Of a stretch of 64,000 nucleotides of DNA, positions 39,005-47,872 are shown in pieces (the stretch's first letter is position 1; every line of letters starts with the position of its first letter). The notes under the pieces are model-generated. The model saw only the letters and a program-made list of their open reading frames with translations, was not told the DNA's origin and ran no database searches. Source of the DNA: Flavisolibacter ginsenosidimutans (GTDB taxonomy: Bacteria > Bacteroidota > Bacteroidia > Chitinophagales > Chitinophagaceae); assembly GCF_007970805.1 (NCBI RefSeq), contig NZ_CP042433.1, positions 1,178,001 to 1,242,000 on the forward strand, read 5' to 3'. The position numbers and the translations under genes were made by a program.

Positions 39005-39406
39005 TTATAATACCGGCAAAGTGCCTTCTTCTCTTACCGGATATAGTTTTTCTTCGTTGGACGAAAGTTTTTCCAGCACGCCCACTGCAGGTTTATCACC
39101 GTCAAACGCCACAAAGTTGTCTTTCATAAGTGTCCCAATCCCGGCGTCGTACTGCTCATCTGTCAAGGCTTTCATTACCTCCATGCCGGCCAACGCAGCC
39201 ACCGGCAAACCGTTGTTCGTTACAATAAAATGCCGGCCGTAGTTTTGCTGTAACAGGCCGATGGCTTTGTTTACGTTTACGTTTGCATCAAGGCTATCGT
39301 AATCGCACATCACCATGTCTTTTAGTTTGTAGCCTTCCAACAGTTTCCGTAACTGCCGGTAAAGTGTAAGACCTTTTACGGTAACGAGATTGACAGACCA
39401 TTTCAT
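39005..39406 (-). CDS. CBS-domain-like protein
   Basis: From the ATG at 39406 the product has 133 residues. It resembles a CBS pair: LKDMVMCDYDSLDANVNVNKAIGLL with GRHFIVTNNGLPVAALAGMEV, then a shorter second repeat. Such pairs bind adenosyl nucleotides and regulate a partner. The N-terminal part resembles the linker that precedes CBS domains in site-2 (M50) proteases, so this may be a detached regulatory tail. The longer frame to 39430 begins with TTG. Confidence 0.6.
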   Translation of the reverse strand: MKWSVNLVTVKGLTLYRQLRKLLEGYKLKDMVMCDYDSLDANVNVNKAIGLLQQNYGRHFIVTNNGLPVAALAGMEVMKALTDEQYDAGIGTLMKDNFVAFDGDKPAVGVLEKLSSNEEKLYPVREEGTLPVL

Positions 39407-39432
39407 ACGATTGTGCTTAAGCGGCGACAAAA

Positions 39433-39458
39433 GCCCCGCCGCAGGGAAGCAACGGGGC
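39433..39458 (-). terminator. Probable terminator of hsp20
   Basis: On the minus strand GCCCCG pairs with CGGGGC across a 14-nt loop, followed by TTTTGT, 36 bp after the Hsp20 stop codon. Confidence 0.5.
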
Positions 39459-39493
39459 AGCTCACAGGGTGTTTATACCAGATGGCGGCTGCG

Positions 39494-39937
39494 TCACTTC
39501 ACGGCAATACGTTTAGTTGCCGTGGCTTTTTTAGTGTCTTCTTTACGGGGTAGCGTAATTTTTAGTTCGCCGTTTTCATAGCGGGCATCAATCGCTTCCA
39601 GCTTCACATCGCCGGGTACGGTAAAGCTGCGCGAGAACGAGCTGTAGCTATACTCCTTGCGGGTATAACGTTCGCCTTTGTCCTCGGTACTTTCTTCTTT
39701 TTCAGACGAAATGGTAAGCATGTTGCCGTCCACATCAATTTTGAAGTCTTCTTTTTTCATGGCGGGTGCAGCCAGCGATACGGTGTAATGATTGCCGTTC
39801 TCTTTGATGTTGACAGCAGGGAGATTTGATACGCGATTGATCAAACCGCCGTCATCAAACCATTGGTTCCAGGGTTTGAAGAAGTCGTCAAAAATAGACG
39901 GTACAGATGACGACCGTGTAATTGCTTTGGTTGACAT
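39494..39937 (-). CDS. Hsp20/alpha-crystallin small heat-shock protein
   Basis: This 147-residue protein has an N-terminal arm (FDDFFKPWNQWFDD) and the alpha-crystallin domain (about 45-135) ending with GELKITLPRK, close to the family C-terminal pattern. Small heat-shock proteins hold unfolding proteins until other chaperones refold them. A promoter with a good Bacteroidota -7 box lies 38-70 bp upstream. It is a single-gene unit with its own hairpin terminator. Confidence 0.95.
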   Translation of the reverse strand: MSTKAITRSSSVPSIFDDFFKPWNQWFDDGGLINRVSNLPAVNIKENGNHYTVSLAAPAMKKEDFKIDVDGNMLTISSEKEESTEDKGERYTRKEYSYSSFSRSFTVPGDVKLEAIDARYENGELKITLPRKEDTKKATATKRIAVK

Positions 39938-39974
39938 GTTTTGATTTTTAATGTTGACGTTTTTGTTGACAAGA

Positions 39975-40007
39975 CAAATTTATTTTTCGAATCACACCCT
40001 TTTCAAA
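39975..40007 (-). promoter_or_regulatory. Bacteroidota-type promoter of hsp20
   Basis: On the minus strand a TTTG (-33) is followed after 21 bp by TAAATTTG, a full match to the Bacteroidota -7 box TAnnTTTG. It would give a leader of about 30 nt before the ATG at 39937. Confidence 0.6.
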
Positions 40008-40260
40008 GACGGCCGTCAATGAAAAACCTGTTTGTGGTCAGTAGAACGTTTTGCGTAAACGACATTCTCAAATTGATTTGTACATTTCAGGCCTGTAAGA
40101 CGTTCATTACATCCTTGCCCGCAGCAATACACTGGAACATCTCAAATTTAAAATCGTGCAGCAAACAATTTTTGTGATTCAATGTATATTTAATTAACAA
40201 AGGTTCAGGTAACTCGACGTTTGTTTTTGCTGCTGTAAATTTTTACAAGAAACTTTCGAC

Positions 40261-41850
40261 ATGCCGGAAAAATTACTTCATAGAAAGCAGGAGAGCTATC
40301 GCATTTTAATAGAAAGCGTAAAAGATTACGCCATCATCATTCTTGACCCCCAAGGCCACGTCATCAGTTGGAACCAGGGTGCCGAGCAAATAAAGGGTTA
40401 TACTGCTGACGAAATCATTGGCAAGCATTTTTCCGTCTTTTATACCGACAAAGAAAAAGCCGAAGGCGAACCGGAACGAAACCTTCGGGAAGCCCTGAAG
40501 CTAGGGCGGTTTGAAGACGAAGGCTTACGGGTGCGCAAAGATGGATCGCAGTTTTGGGCAAATGTTGTTTTCTCATCGCTTATTGATGAAGAAGGACAGC
40601 TGATTGGATTTGGTAAACTAACCCGCGATCTTACAAACCGGAAAAAGGCTGAAAGCGAAATAGAGCAATTAACAACTCACCTGGAAGAACGCCTTCAAAA
40701 AAGTGAAACAGAAGTTTTTGATTACAAACAGGCACTTGACGAAGCAGCCATTGTAGCCATTACAAACCAAAAAGGCATCATTACACACGTAAACGAAAAC
40801 TTCTGCCGGATTTCAAAATACTCCAAAGAAGAATTGCTCGGACAGGATCACCGCATCATCAATTCGGGCTACCATTCAAAAGCTTTTATCCGTGAACTCT
40901 GGGTTACCATTGCCAACGGCAAAATTTGGCGGGGCGAACTGAAAAACAAAGCTAAGGACGGCAGCTATTATTGGGTGGACACCACCATAGTTCCGTTTTT
41001 GAATGAGCAAAGAAAACCTTATCAATACCTTGCCATCCGCAGCGACATCACCAAGCGAAAAGCCGTGGAAGAAGAACTCCACCGTGCAAACGAAGAGTTG
41101 GAGAACAAAGTCAAGGAACGAACCTATGAGCTGACGCAGGCATTGGAACGCGAAAAGGAATTGAATGAAATGAAAAGCCGCTTTGTGTCCTTGGCTTCGC
41201 ACGAATTTCGGACGCCGCTGAGCACCATCCTCTCAAGCATGGCACTGGTGGAACATTATACAGAACCGGAGCAAGCTGCAAAAAGAATGAAGCACATTGA
41301 CCGCATTAAGTCATCGGTAAAAAACCTAACGAATATTTTAGACGACTTTCTATCGCTGGAAAAATTGGAACACGGCAGCGTGGACGTGCGGAGCACGGAG
41401 TTTGACCTGAAAGAATTTCTGACGGATGTGACAGACGAAATAGACGGCTTGCTAAAACGAAAATGTCAAATCCTTCATCTGCACATTGAAGGCGACACAA
41501 GCCTTTGCCAGGACAAAAAAATATTGCGTAACGTATTGCTCAACCTTTTGTCAAATGCTATCAAATATTCACCCGAAGAAAAACAAATTTGGGTACGAGC
41601 CGAGGTGAAAGGCAAAGAGGTACTGTTAACCGTAAGAGATGAAGGCATAGGAATTCCGGCCGAAGCTCAACCGCATCTTTTTTCCAAATTTTACAGAGCT
41701 GGGAATGCCGTTAACATTCAAGGCACGGGACTTGGCCTGCACATCGTAAAACGCTATATGGAACTAATGAACGGCAACATCAGCTTTGAAAGCAAGGACG
41801 GCAAGGGCACAACGTTTATCCTTCAGTTCCCGAAAACAATTACCTCATAA
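40261..41850 (+). CDS. PAS-domain sensor histidine kinase
   Basis: The 529-residue kinase has two PAS domains (about 13-125 and 160-265), each followed by a coiled coil, then HisKA with SHEFRTPLSTILSS (His 314) and HATPase (NLLSNAIKY, DEGIGIP, GTGLGL). It is soluble. Its kinase core is paralogous to the protein at 36230. The single-domain response regulator that follows 94 bp downstream is its likely partner. The ATG at 40261 starts shortly before the first PAS domain. Confidence 0.92.
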   Translation: MPEKLLHRKQESYRILIESVKDYAIIILDPQGHVISWNQGAEQIKGYTADEIIGKHFSVFYTDKEKAEGEPERNLREALKLGRFEDEGLRVRKDGSQFWANVVFSSLIDEEGQLIGFGKLTRDLTNRKKAESEIEQLTTHLEERLQKSETEVFDYKQALDEAAIVAITNQKGIITHVNENFCRISKYSKEELLGQDHRIINSGYHSKAFIRELWVTIANGKIWRGELKNKAKDGSYYWVDTTIVPFLNEQRKPYQYLAIRSDITKRKAVEEELHRANEELENKVKERTYELTQALEREKELNEMKSRFVSLASHEFRTPLSTILSSMALVEHYTEPEQAAKRMKHIDRIKSSVKNLTNILDDFLSLEKLEHGSVDVRSTEFDLKEFLTDVTDEIDGLLKRKCQILHLHIEGDTSLCQDKKILRNVLLNLLSNAIKYSPEEKQIWVRAEVKGKEVLLTVRDEGIGIPAEAQPHLFSKFYRAGNAVNIQGTGLGLHIVKRYMELMNGNISFESKDGKGTTFILQFPKTITS

Positions 41851-41891
41851 AACTTTTTAAAGTATTGCTTTTTATGCGCCCAATTATCAAG

Positions 41892-41917
41892 CAGCATGAC
41901 CAGCGTCATGCTGTTTT
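41892..41917 (+). terminator. Hairpin after the kinase gene
   Basis: CAGCATGAC and GTCATGCTG form a perfect 9-bp stem with a CAGC loop, followed by TTTTC, 41 bp after the kinase stop. It could end transcription or attenuate it before the response regulator. Confidence 0.55.
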
Positions 41918-41944
41918 CGCATGCGATAAAATATGTTTGTATTC

Positions 41945-42328
41945 ATGAAGACCATCCTGGTTATTGAAGACAACGATGAGATAAGGGAAAACACGGCTGA
42001 GCTGTTGATGCTTCACCGCTACCGGGTACTGACCGCTGCAAACGGGAAAGCGGGCTTTGTGCTTGCGAAGTCGTCCACCCCTGATTTGATATTGTGTGAC
42101 ATGATGATGCCCGAAACCGATGGGCTTTATTTCATAAAACAGGCAAAGAGTGACGCAAGCCTGCAGCACACACCGATTGTATTTTTTTCGGCCGGTACAG
42201 CTTCGCTAGTTGTACAAAAAAAGTTAATAACAGAAGGGAATGCTTTTTTGCAGAAGCCTTTTTTAGAAGAAGATTTATTGAGCACCGTTGAGCAAACGTT
42301 GGCTGCCGGCCAAGCCAAAACAACATAA
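41945..42328 (+). CDS. Single-domain response regulator
   Basis: From the ATG at 41945 the protein has 127 residues and is a receiver only: IEDND, Asp 52 in LILCDMMMP, a Ser in the place of the usual Thr (FFSAG) and Lys in LQKPF. With no output domain it acts by protein contact or phosphotransfer. It resembles the receiver of the response-regulator/CRP protein at 34828. An ATG 12 bp upstream is also in frame. Confidence 0.9.
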   Translation: MKTILVIEDNDEIRENTAELLMLHRYRVLTAANGKAGFVLAKSSTPDLILCDMMMPETDGLYFIKQAKSDASLQHTPIVFFSAGTASLVVQKKLITEGNAFLQKPFLEEDLLSTVEQTLAAGQAKTT

Positions 42329-42356
42329 CAAGGGAGCGGTTGGCAAATAAAAAAAG

Positions 42357-42376
42357 AAGCCCTCAAAAGAGGGCTT
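42357..42376 (-). terminator. Terminator of the PepSY-like gene
   Basis: AAGCCCTC and GAGGGCTT form a perfect 8-bp stem with a 4-nt loop. On the minus strand it is followed by CTTTTTTTATTTG, a strong rho-independent terminator 49 bp after the stop codon of the PepSY-like gene. Confidence 0.8.
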
Positions 42377-42425
42377 GTGTATTTGAAAGGTTTTGGTTGT
42401 AGAAAAGTTAAAGGCCTTGTTTGAA

Positions 42426-42932
42426 TTAAAGGAATTCTCCTTTTTCGTTTGTTTTTACTTTCAGTCGTTTGTCGCCATTTTCTAGTAACAGTTTATAAAC
42501 TTTTGTTGCACCCGAGCCGTCATTGTAATTCACGAGGTAAACGTTTTCAGTAATACCCCATTGCGGAAACCGTTTGGCAACGGCATCTCTTACAACCGAA
42601 GGCACCATGACGTTTTTAAATTTTTCTGCGGTGCGTAAAAGTTTGCCGTCTTGGTCATAAGTAGCCAGAATCTTCCCCTCAGGGATGTAAAACGAAACAA
42701 AGTAACCGTCATAATCGTCTTCATAAAATTCTGCCTTTTTCACATCGTACTCTGCAACTTGTCGCTGAGCGACTTTAACTGGCTGTGATGCTTCTTTGTC
42801 ACCAACGGCGCTTAAATATTTATACCTTATTGCCTTAATGGTGACTTCGGGCAATATACCTTGCGCAAAGCTTTGCAGTGCAAAGGCCGTTATGCAGATA
42901 CTGCATACTATCAGCGATTTTAATTGTTTCAT
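42426..42932 (-). CDS. PepSY-like (DUF2874-type) secreted protein
   Basis: This 168-residue protein has a signal peptide (MKQLKSLIVCSICITAFALQ) with cleavage after SFAQ, and two PepSY-like repeats, each ending in a hydrophobic beta strand (FYEDDYDGYFVSFYIPEG; VYKLLLENGDKRLKVKT). Members are periplasmic; the family is loosely linked to peptidase inhibition. It has its own terminator. No partner gene is nearby. Confidence 0.85.
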   Translation of the reverse strand: MKQLKSLIVCSICITAFALQSFAQGILPEVTIKAIRYKYLSAVGDKEASQPVKVAQRQVAEYDVKKAEFYEDDYDGYFVSFYIPEGKILATYDQDGKLLRTAEKFKNVMVPSVVRDAVAKRFPQWGITENVYLVNYNDGSGATKVYKLLLENGDKRLKVKTNEKGEFL

Positions 42933-43514
42933 GTTTCAAAATATTTAATGATGAAAAATTATTCAACTAAAGCTACGGTGAGCCGGGACGGAGTGAAAAT
43001 GACGGCCATCACGAAAAGTAGTGAGGGTCATCAGGTGTGTAACATCAATGCAACCCGTCTAATGTTAGTTGATTTCGTTTGCGCATGTTCACTGCGGAAG
43101 TATGGTACGAACACCGATTTGGCTAACGCTTGTTTATTAAGTGTTAGTTGATGCGTGCCTTCAGGCATGACCATTAAAAGACGTCATAAATTTTCTTCAC
43201 TGGTCTTCATTAGTATACAGTCATAGCAGTTACAATAGAGAATTTGAAAACGATGCGCAGCAAAACTTTGATGAATTGCCGGCAAGTACACAGCATTATC
43301 TTGTAGTGATGACAATCAAAATGCAAACAATCGGTTGACGTGCACAATAATTAGAACCGGTCTCATAAATAAAAGTTGTCAGGCTGACTCATCGACAAGC
43401 GTTCGACTGCGCTCAAGCCGAAGTTTCAGGGTGACAAGGTGGCCTCTGTCATGGCCAGCCTCTCTAACCATCGTATGACAACGCACGTTCGAACTATTTA
43501 TGTACCCCTATAGC
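42933..43514. other. Intergenic region without recognised gene
   Basis: A 582-bp stretch before the truncated 2TM gene. Short frames are present but none carries a motif. Around 43,400 there is a GTTCGACTGCGCTCAAGCC stretch of the kind often dispersed in such genomes; I cannot confirm copies here. Confidence 0.4.
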
Positions 43515-43766
43515 TTAGCGATTGGCAGCCCGACTTTCTTCCATCTTTCTTTTTAATTTTTCATACTCCTCCTCTTCAGAAAGCAAACGCGTGGTACTGT
43601 ATTCAAACAGGTAGTGAAAAATCAATCCTATGCCCCACCCCGCCATTGGCCATAGAGGCCACGGGTAGCGACCGCCAGTTAAGTACCAAACCAGCCAAAG
43701 CATACCGTTGATAATTAGATATACCAGCAAATGCGTTCTGAACTCCACCCGTTTGTGAGCTTGTTT
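43515..43766 (-). pseudogene. 2TM-domain protein gene, 5' end lost to IS21
   Basis: The native part encodes 2TM-domain features: HLLVYLIINGMLWLVWYL, a glycine-rich loop, then GWGIGLIFHYLFEYSTT and a charged tail. Its normal N-terminus of perhaps 10-20 residues is missing because the IS element begins at 43767. The reading frame continues about 85 codons into the IS (up to 44024), which would give an artificial N-terminus. Function of the 2TM family is unknown; it is sometimes fused to histidine kinases. Confidence 0.75.
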
Positions 43767-43860
43767 GTAAGCGCCGGTGAAGTTGACCACTGTTCGCCGG
43801 AATAAGTTGACCGGGTCTCGCCGCTCCAAATTGACCACCTCACGCCGGAGCAAATTGACC
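43767..43860 (+). repeat. Left IS21 end with four transposase-site repeats
   Basis: Four copies of (G/A)TTGACC start at 43783, 43806, 43830 and 43854, 23-24 bp apart. IS21 elements carry such multiple terminal repeats as transposase binding sites. Confidence 0.8.
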
Positions 43861-43934
43861 ACGGAAAAGAAGAAGAAAAAGTTTCTGTGATTCGGAACCA
43901 TTCGTGCTAAGTTTTCTAATAAAACTCGGCATGC

Positions 43935-45485
43935 ATGGCAAACAATCCGGTTCGCATGAGCAAAATCAGACACATCCTGCAATTGCATCACCAAGGACGC
44001 AGCAAGCTCCAAATCGCTGCCCAAACAGGCATCGCCCGCAACACGCTAAAGAAGTACTTAAAACAGTTTACTGAGAGCAAACTAACCTTCCACGAGATCA
44101 GTGAGCTAAGTGACAAGGACCTCGAAGAACTGTTTGTAAAACCACAGGAGCAACCCATTAGCGAGAAGCTACAAACGCTGTTTTCTCTCTTTCCCTCCAT
44201 TGACAAGGAACTGAAAAAGAAAGGCATGACCAGGCAGTTGCTCTGGGAGCAGTACAAAGCCGTTCATCCCGATGGTTTTGGTGTCTCACAGTTCAAGCAT
44301 TACTACGCTCGGTGGAAGGCGCAGGTCAATCCGGTGATGCGCATGGAACACAAAGCCGGCGACAAACTCTACGTGGACTTTGCCGGCGACAAGCTCAGTG
44401 TTGTTGATCCGGTGAGCGGTGAGATAAAAGCCGTGGAAGTGTTTGTTGCTATTCTGGGTGCAAGTCAACTAACGTATGTGGAAGCGGTGGCCTCGCAAGG
44501 CAAAGAAGATTTTATCGCAGCGTGTGAGAACGCCATTCACTTTTGCGGCGGTGTGCCTCAAGCTATTGTACCGGATAATTTAAAATCAGCCGTCACAAAG
44601 AGCAGCAAGTATGAACCCACACTGAACGAGACCTTCCTTGACTTTGCCCAGCACTACAGCACAACCATTCTTCCGGCAAGGTCCTATCGTCCCAGAGACA
44701 AAGCCCTGGTGGAAAACGCCGTTAAAATCGTGTACTCACGCATCTATGCAAAGGTTCGGGCCCGTGTTTATCACAGCCTCGAACAGCTCAATGCCGCCAT
44801 CAAAGTAGCGCTGGAAGAACACAACAATGCCCATCTAAAAGGCCGCAACTACAGCCGTCGGCAGCAGTTTGAAGAAGTGGAAAGGGCAGCCCTGATGCCA
44901 TTGCCGCCACTTCGCTATGAACTGAAAAAATGCTTGTATGCCACGGTGGCCAAAAACGGTCATGTGGCCCTGAGTGCAGACAAACATTACTACAGTGTAC
45001 CCTACCGCTTTATTGGCAAAAAAGTGAAGCTGCTCTTCTCCCGTCACTCCGTGGAGATCTACTACAACTACGAACGCATTGCCCTGCACACAAGGGCACG
45101 GCTTGCCTATCACTACACCACAGACAAAGAGCACCTGGCCTCCGCCCACCGCTTTGTCGCCGAATGGACACCCCAGAAGTTCATCTCGTGGGCAGAAGCC
45201 ATCCACGAGGATGTGAAGCTGTATATTTTAAAAGTGCTTCAGCGCAAGCAACATCCCGAACAAGCCTACAAGTCCTGTGTGGGCATTTTAAGTTTTGCAA
45301 AGAAGATCGAAAAAGAACGGTTGATCAAAGCCTGTCAGCGGGCCTTGGGCTACGGCGCCTATAACTACAAAACCATCCAAACTATTTTAGAAAAAGAGCT
45401 GGACAAAAAAGACCCGTCACCAGAAACAGAACAACTCTCCATGCCTTTGCACGACAACATCCGCGGCGAACATTACTATCAATAA
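43935..45485 (+). CDS. istA: IstA transposase of IS21 element
   Basis: The 516-residue protein has an N-terminal helix-turn-helix (KLQIAAQTGIARNTLKKYL, about 20-40). A DDE/D integrase core follows, with first Asp in LYVDFAGDK, second in IVPDNLKSAV and Glu in KALVENAVKI, then a C-terminal domain. It cuts and joins the element ends. It is complete and in frame. IstB begins 24 bp after its stop. Confidence 0.95.
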   Translation: MANNPVRMSKIRHILQLHHQGRSKLQIAAQTGIARNTLKKYLKQFTESKLTFHEISELSDKDLEELFVKPQEQPISEKLQTLFSLFPSIDKELKKKGMTRQLLWEQYKAVHPDGFGVSQFKHYYARWKAQVNPVMRMEHKAGDKLYVDFAGDKLSVVDPVSGEIKAVEVFVAILGASQLTYVEAVASQGKEDFIAACENAIHFCGGVPQAIVPDNLKSAVTKSSKYEPTLNETFLDFAQHYSTTILPARSYRPRDKALVENAVKIVYSRIYAKVRARVYHSLEQLNAAIKVALEEHNNAHLKGRNYSRRQQFEEVERAALMPLPPLRYELKKCLYATVAKNGHVALSADKHYYSVPYRFIGKKVKLLFSRHSVEIYYNYERIALHTRARLAYHYTTDKEHLASAHRFVAEWTPQKFISWAEAIHEDVKLYILKVLQRKQHPEQAYKSCVGILSFAKKIEKERLIKACQRALGYGAYNYKTIQTILEKELDKKDPSPETEQLSMPLHDNIRGEHYYQ

Positions 45486-45509
45486 ATCACATCAAAAACA
45501 AACAAGAAC

Positions 45510-46259
45510 ATGAACGCAACCACACTGGAAAAAATGAAACAAATGAAGCTCTTTGGCATGCACAGGGCCTTTAAAACCGACCTTGAATCCGGAAGAGCCG
45601 ATACGTACACAGCGGATGAGATCACCGCTCACCTGATCGAAGCGGAATGGGATGAAAGACAAAACCGATCCATTGAACAAAAAATTAAAAATGCCCGCTT
45701 CCGCTACAAGGCATTGCTCGAAGACGTTTATTACCATCCCGAGCGAAACCTGGAAAAGAACCAGCTGCTGCGTTATGCAGACTGTAGCTTTATTGACAAA
45801 GCAGAAAGTATCCTCATCACCGGTCCAACCGGTAGCGGCAAAAGCTACCTTGCGTCTGCGCTTGGCCATCACGGCTGCTCGATGGGCTATCGGGTGGTTT
45901 ATTACAGCCTGCCCAAGCTACTCTCCAAATTAAAAATGAGCAAAGCCGATGGTTCTTACCTGAAAGAAGTCGCCAAAATCGAGCGGCAACATTTACTCAT
46001 CCTTGATGACTTTGGACTGCAGCCTTTTGATAGCCCGAGCAGAGCAGTTCTCATGGAACTGATTGAAGATAGGCATGGTAAAGGATCGTTGATTATTACA
46101 TCCCAACTCCCCGTAAGTAAATGGTATGAAGTCATTGGCGAGAAAACCATTGCGGATGCCATCTTAGACCGCATCGTGCACTCTGCTCACCGCCTTGAAC
46201 TCAAAGGCGAGTCACTCAGAAAGAAACGCAGCGTCGTAACAACAGAAGCAATGGCTTAA
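45510..46259 (+). CDS. istB: IstB ATPase helper of IS21 element
   Basis: The 249-residue AAA+ protein has Walker A GPTGSGKS and Walker B LLILDDFG. IstB assembles on DNA and helps choose the target and activate IstA. It is complete. The element therefore appears able to move. Confidence 0.95.
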   Translation: MNATTLEKMKQMKLFGMHRAFKTDLESGRADTYTADEITAHLIEAEWDERQNRSIEQKIKNARFRYKALLEDVYYHPERNLEKNQLLRYADCSFIDKAESILITGPTGSGKSYLASALGHHGCSMGYRVVYYSLPKLLSKLKMSKADGSYLKEVAKIERQHLLILDDFGLQPFDSPSRAVLMELIEDRHGKGSLIITSQLPVSKWYEVIGEKTIADAILDRIVHSAHRLELKGESLRKKRSVVTTEAMA

Positions 46260-46346
46260 ATTTGTAAGTAACGTACTCAATAAAATCAACGCAAATTATT
46301 TACGACCGAATCATACATGAACCGCTCTTCTTCGCCACAAAAATAG

Positions 46347-46395
46347 GTGGTCAACTTGCCACGGCCTGATGTGGTCACCTTCATCGGCGTGTACA
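46347..46395 (-). repeat. Right IS21 end
   Basis: The right end carries two copies of the repeat on the minus strand (GTTGACCAC ending at 46347 and GGTGACCAC ending at 46371, 24 bp apart), then the terminal TGTACACGCCGA read inward from 46395. Confidence 0.8.
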
Positions 46396-47676
46396 ATCAG
46401 GCTGCTCCTTGCATTTTTTAAACACCAAAATAGAGGTGGGAATACCGGTGCCGTAAAAGATGTTCGGTGGCAGGCCAATCACCACATCCAAATAGTTTTT
46501 GTCCTTCACTAAGTATTGCCGTATGTGTGCTTCGGCACCGCCACGAAAGAGCACACCGTGCGGCGCTACCACGGCCATGATGCCGTTGTCGGCCAGGTGG
46601 TGCACCATGTGTTGGATAAAAGCAAAATCGGCCGTGGTGCGTGGCGCCAGCTTTCCGTACTGGCTAAAGCGGTCGTCGGTGAGGTGAATGGCGCTGGCGT
46701 TCCAATGCGCCGAGAAAGGCGGATTGGCCACGATGGCTTCAAACTTTTTGTCGCCGTGCTGCGGACGCTCCAGGGTGTCTTCCTGCTTGATGTCGAACTG
46801 CCGGTAATGCACGCCGTGGAGGATCATGTTCATGCGGGCCAGGTTGTAGGTGGTGCGGTTCAGTTCCTGCCCGTAAAACGCACCTACTTCTTTTACTTCT
46901 CTTGCCACCCGAAGCAGCAAAGAGCCGGAACCGCAGGTAGGGTCGTACACGGAGCGCAGCTTTGTTTTGCCGGTAGTCACCAGCTTAGCCAGCACGGTGC
47001 TTACTTCCTGCGGCGTATAAAACTCGCCGGCCTTTTTACCGGCGCCGGAAGCAAATTTTCCAATGAGGTATTCGTAGGCGTCGCCCAAAATATCAAGCTC
47101 AGAATTTTGCAGGCCGAAGTCAATGTTGTTCAAGTGGCCGAGCACTTTGGCAATGACTTCGTTCTTTGCGCTTTCGGTGCGGCCAAGCTTTGTGGAAGTG
47201 AGGTCGAGGTCTTCAAAAAGGTGGTCAAAATCGTCTTCACTTTCGGTGCCCATCGTGCTTTGCTCAATGGCCGAAAGAATGCGGGCCAGGTCTTCGAGAA
47301 TGAAGCTGCTTTTTACTTCTTCCTCACTGACTTTTTTTCCGTTGACTGATGTTTCTACTGCCGCACTTCCCCGCTCGGCAATTTTGGAAAACAGTTCGGA
47401 CGGTTTTAGAAAATAACCAAGCTTGATGAGGGCTTGTTCCTTGATGGCCTCCAAAATGGCTTTGCCGTCTTCGGTGTTTTCGTCAAGGCTTTGGTAGGTG
47501 ATGCCGTCTTCTTTTAAAATTTCATCGGCATAAAGGTTCATACGTTCCGAGAGGTATTTATAAAATATGAAGCCGAGGATGTAGTCACGAAATTCGTCTG
47601 CGTTCATTTTTCCCCGCAGCGTATTGGCAATGTTCCAGAGCTGTTGCTCCAGTTGTTTCTTTTGGTCTTCTGACAT
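46381..47676 (-). pseudogene. hsdM: hsdM, type I restriction methylase subunit, 3' end lost to IS21
   Basis: The 431-residue frame is HsdM: an N-terminal helical domain, SAM motif I DPTCGSGSLL and catalytic NPPFS at residues 318-322, then GIPTSILVFKK. It stops after KEQPD-CTRR, where the last four residues and the stop codon come from the IS end. Family members are about 500 residues, so roughly 70-100 residues are gone. No hsdS or hsdR lies nearby, so the type I system is dead here. Confidence 0.92.
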
Positions 47677-47872
47677 GCTGCAAAATAGTCTAGCTAATGA
47701 ATAAACAGAAGAAGGCCTAAAAATAAAGGAAAGCGTTGAAGCCTATGAAATACAAAAACGAGGGCGAGTGTAAGCAGGAAACTTTAGGAGTTTGTCATTG
47801 AAACTTCCAACTTCTTAGCTTCGAGCTTGTTGTTGATTTTAGCGAAAAGTAAGCGGTTTTTCAATACTTGAT

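Larger units (their letters stand above)
43767..46395 (+). mobile_element. Intact IS21-family insertion sequence
   Basis: The element is 2,629 bp with istA and istB in the usual order. The ends match as an inverted repeat: TGTAAGCGCCGGTGAAGTTG at the left and, on the opposite strand, TGTACACGCCGATGAAGGTG at the right, followed on both sides by GACCAC. No direct duplication of flanking sequence is visible: GCTTGTT precedes the left end and ATCAGGC follows the right. The two flanks are unrelated genes, as expected after a deletion or recombination between two copies. Confidence 0.9.

Noticed and set aside
42924-43151. 75-codon plus-strand frame
   Set aside because: No motif, no signal peptide, and it overlaps the start of the PepSY-like gene.
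46516-47349. Plus-strand 277-codon frame
   Set aside because: It is antisense to hsdM, with composition typical of a shadow frame.
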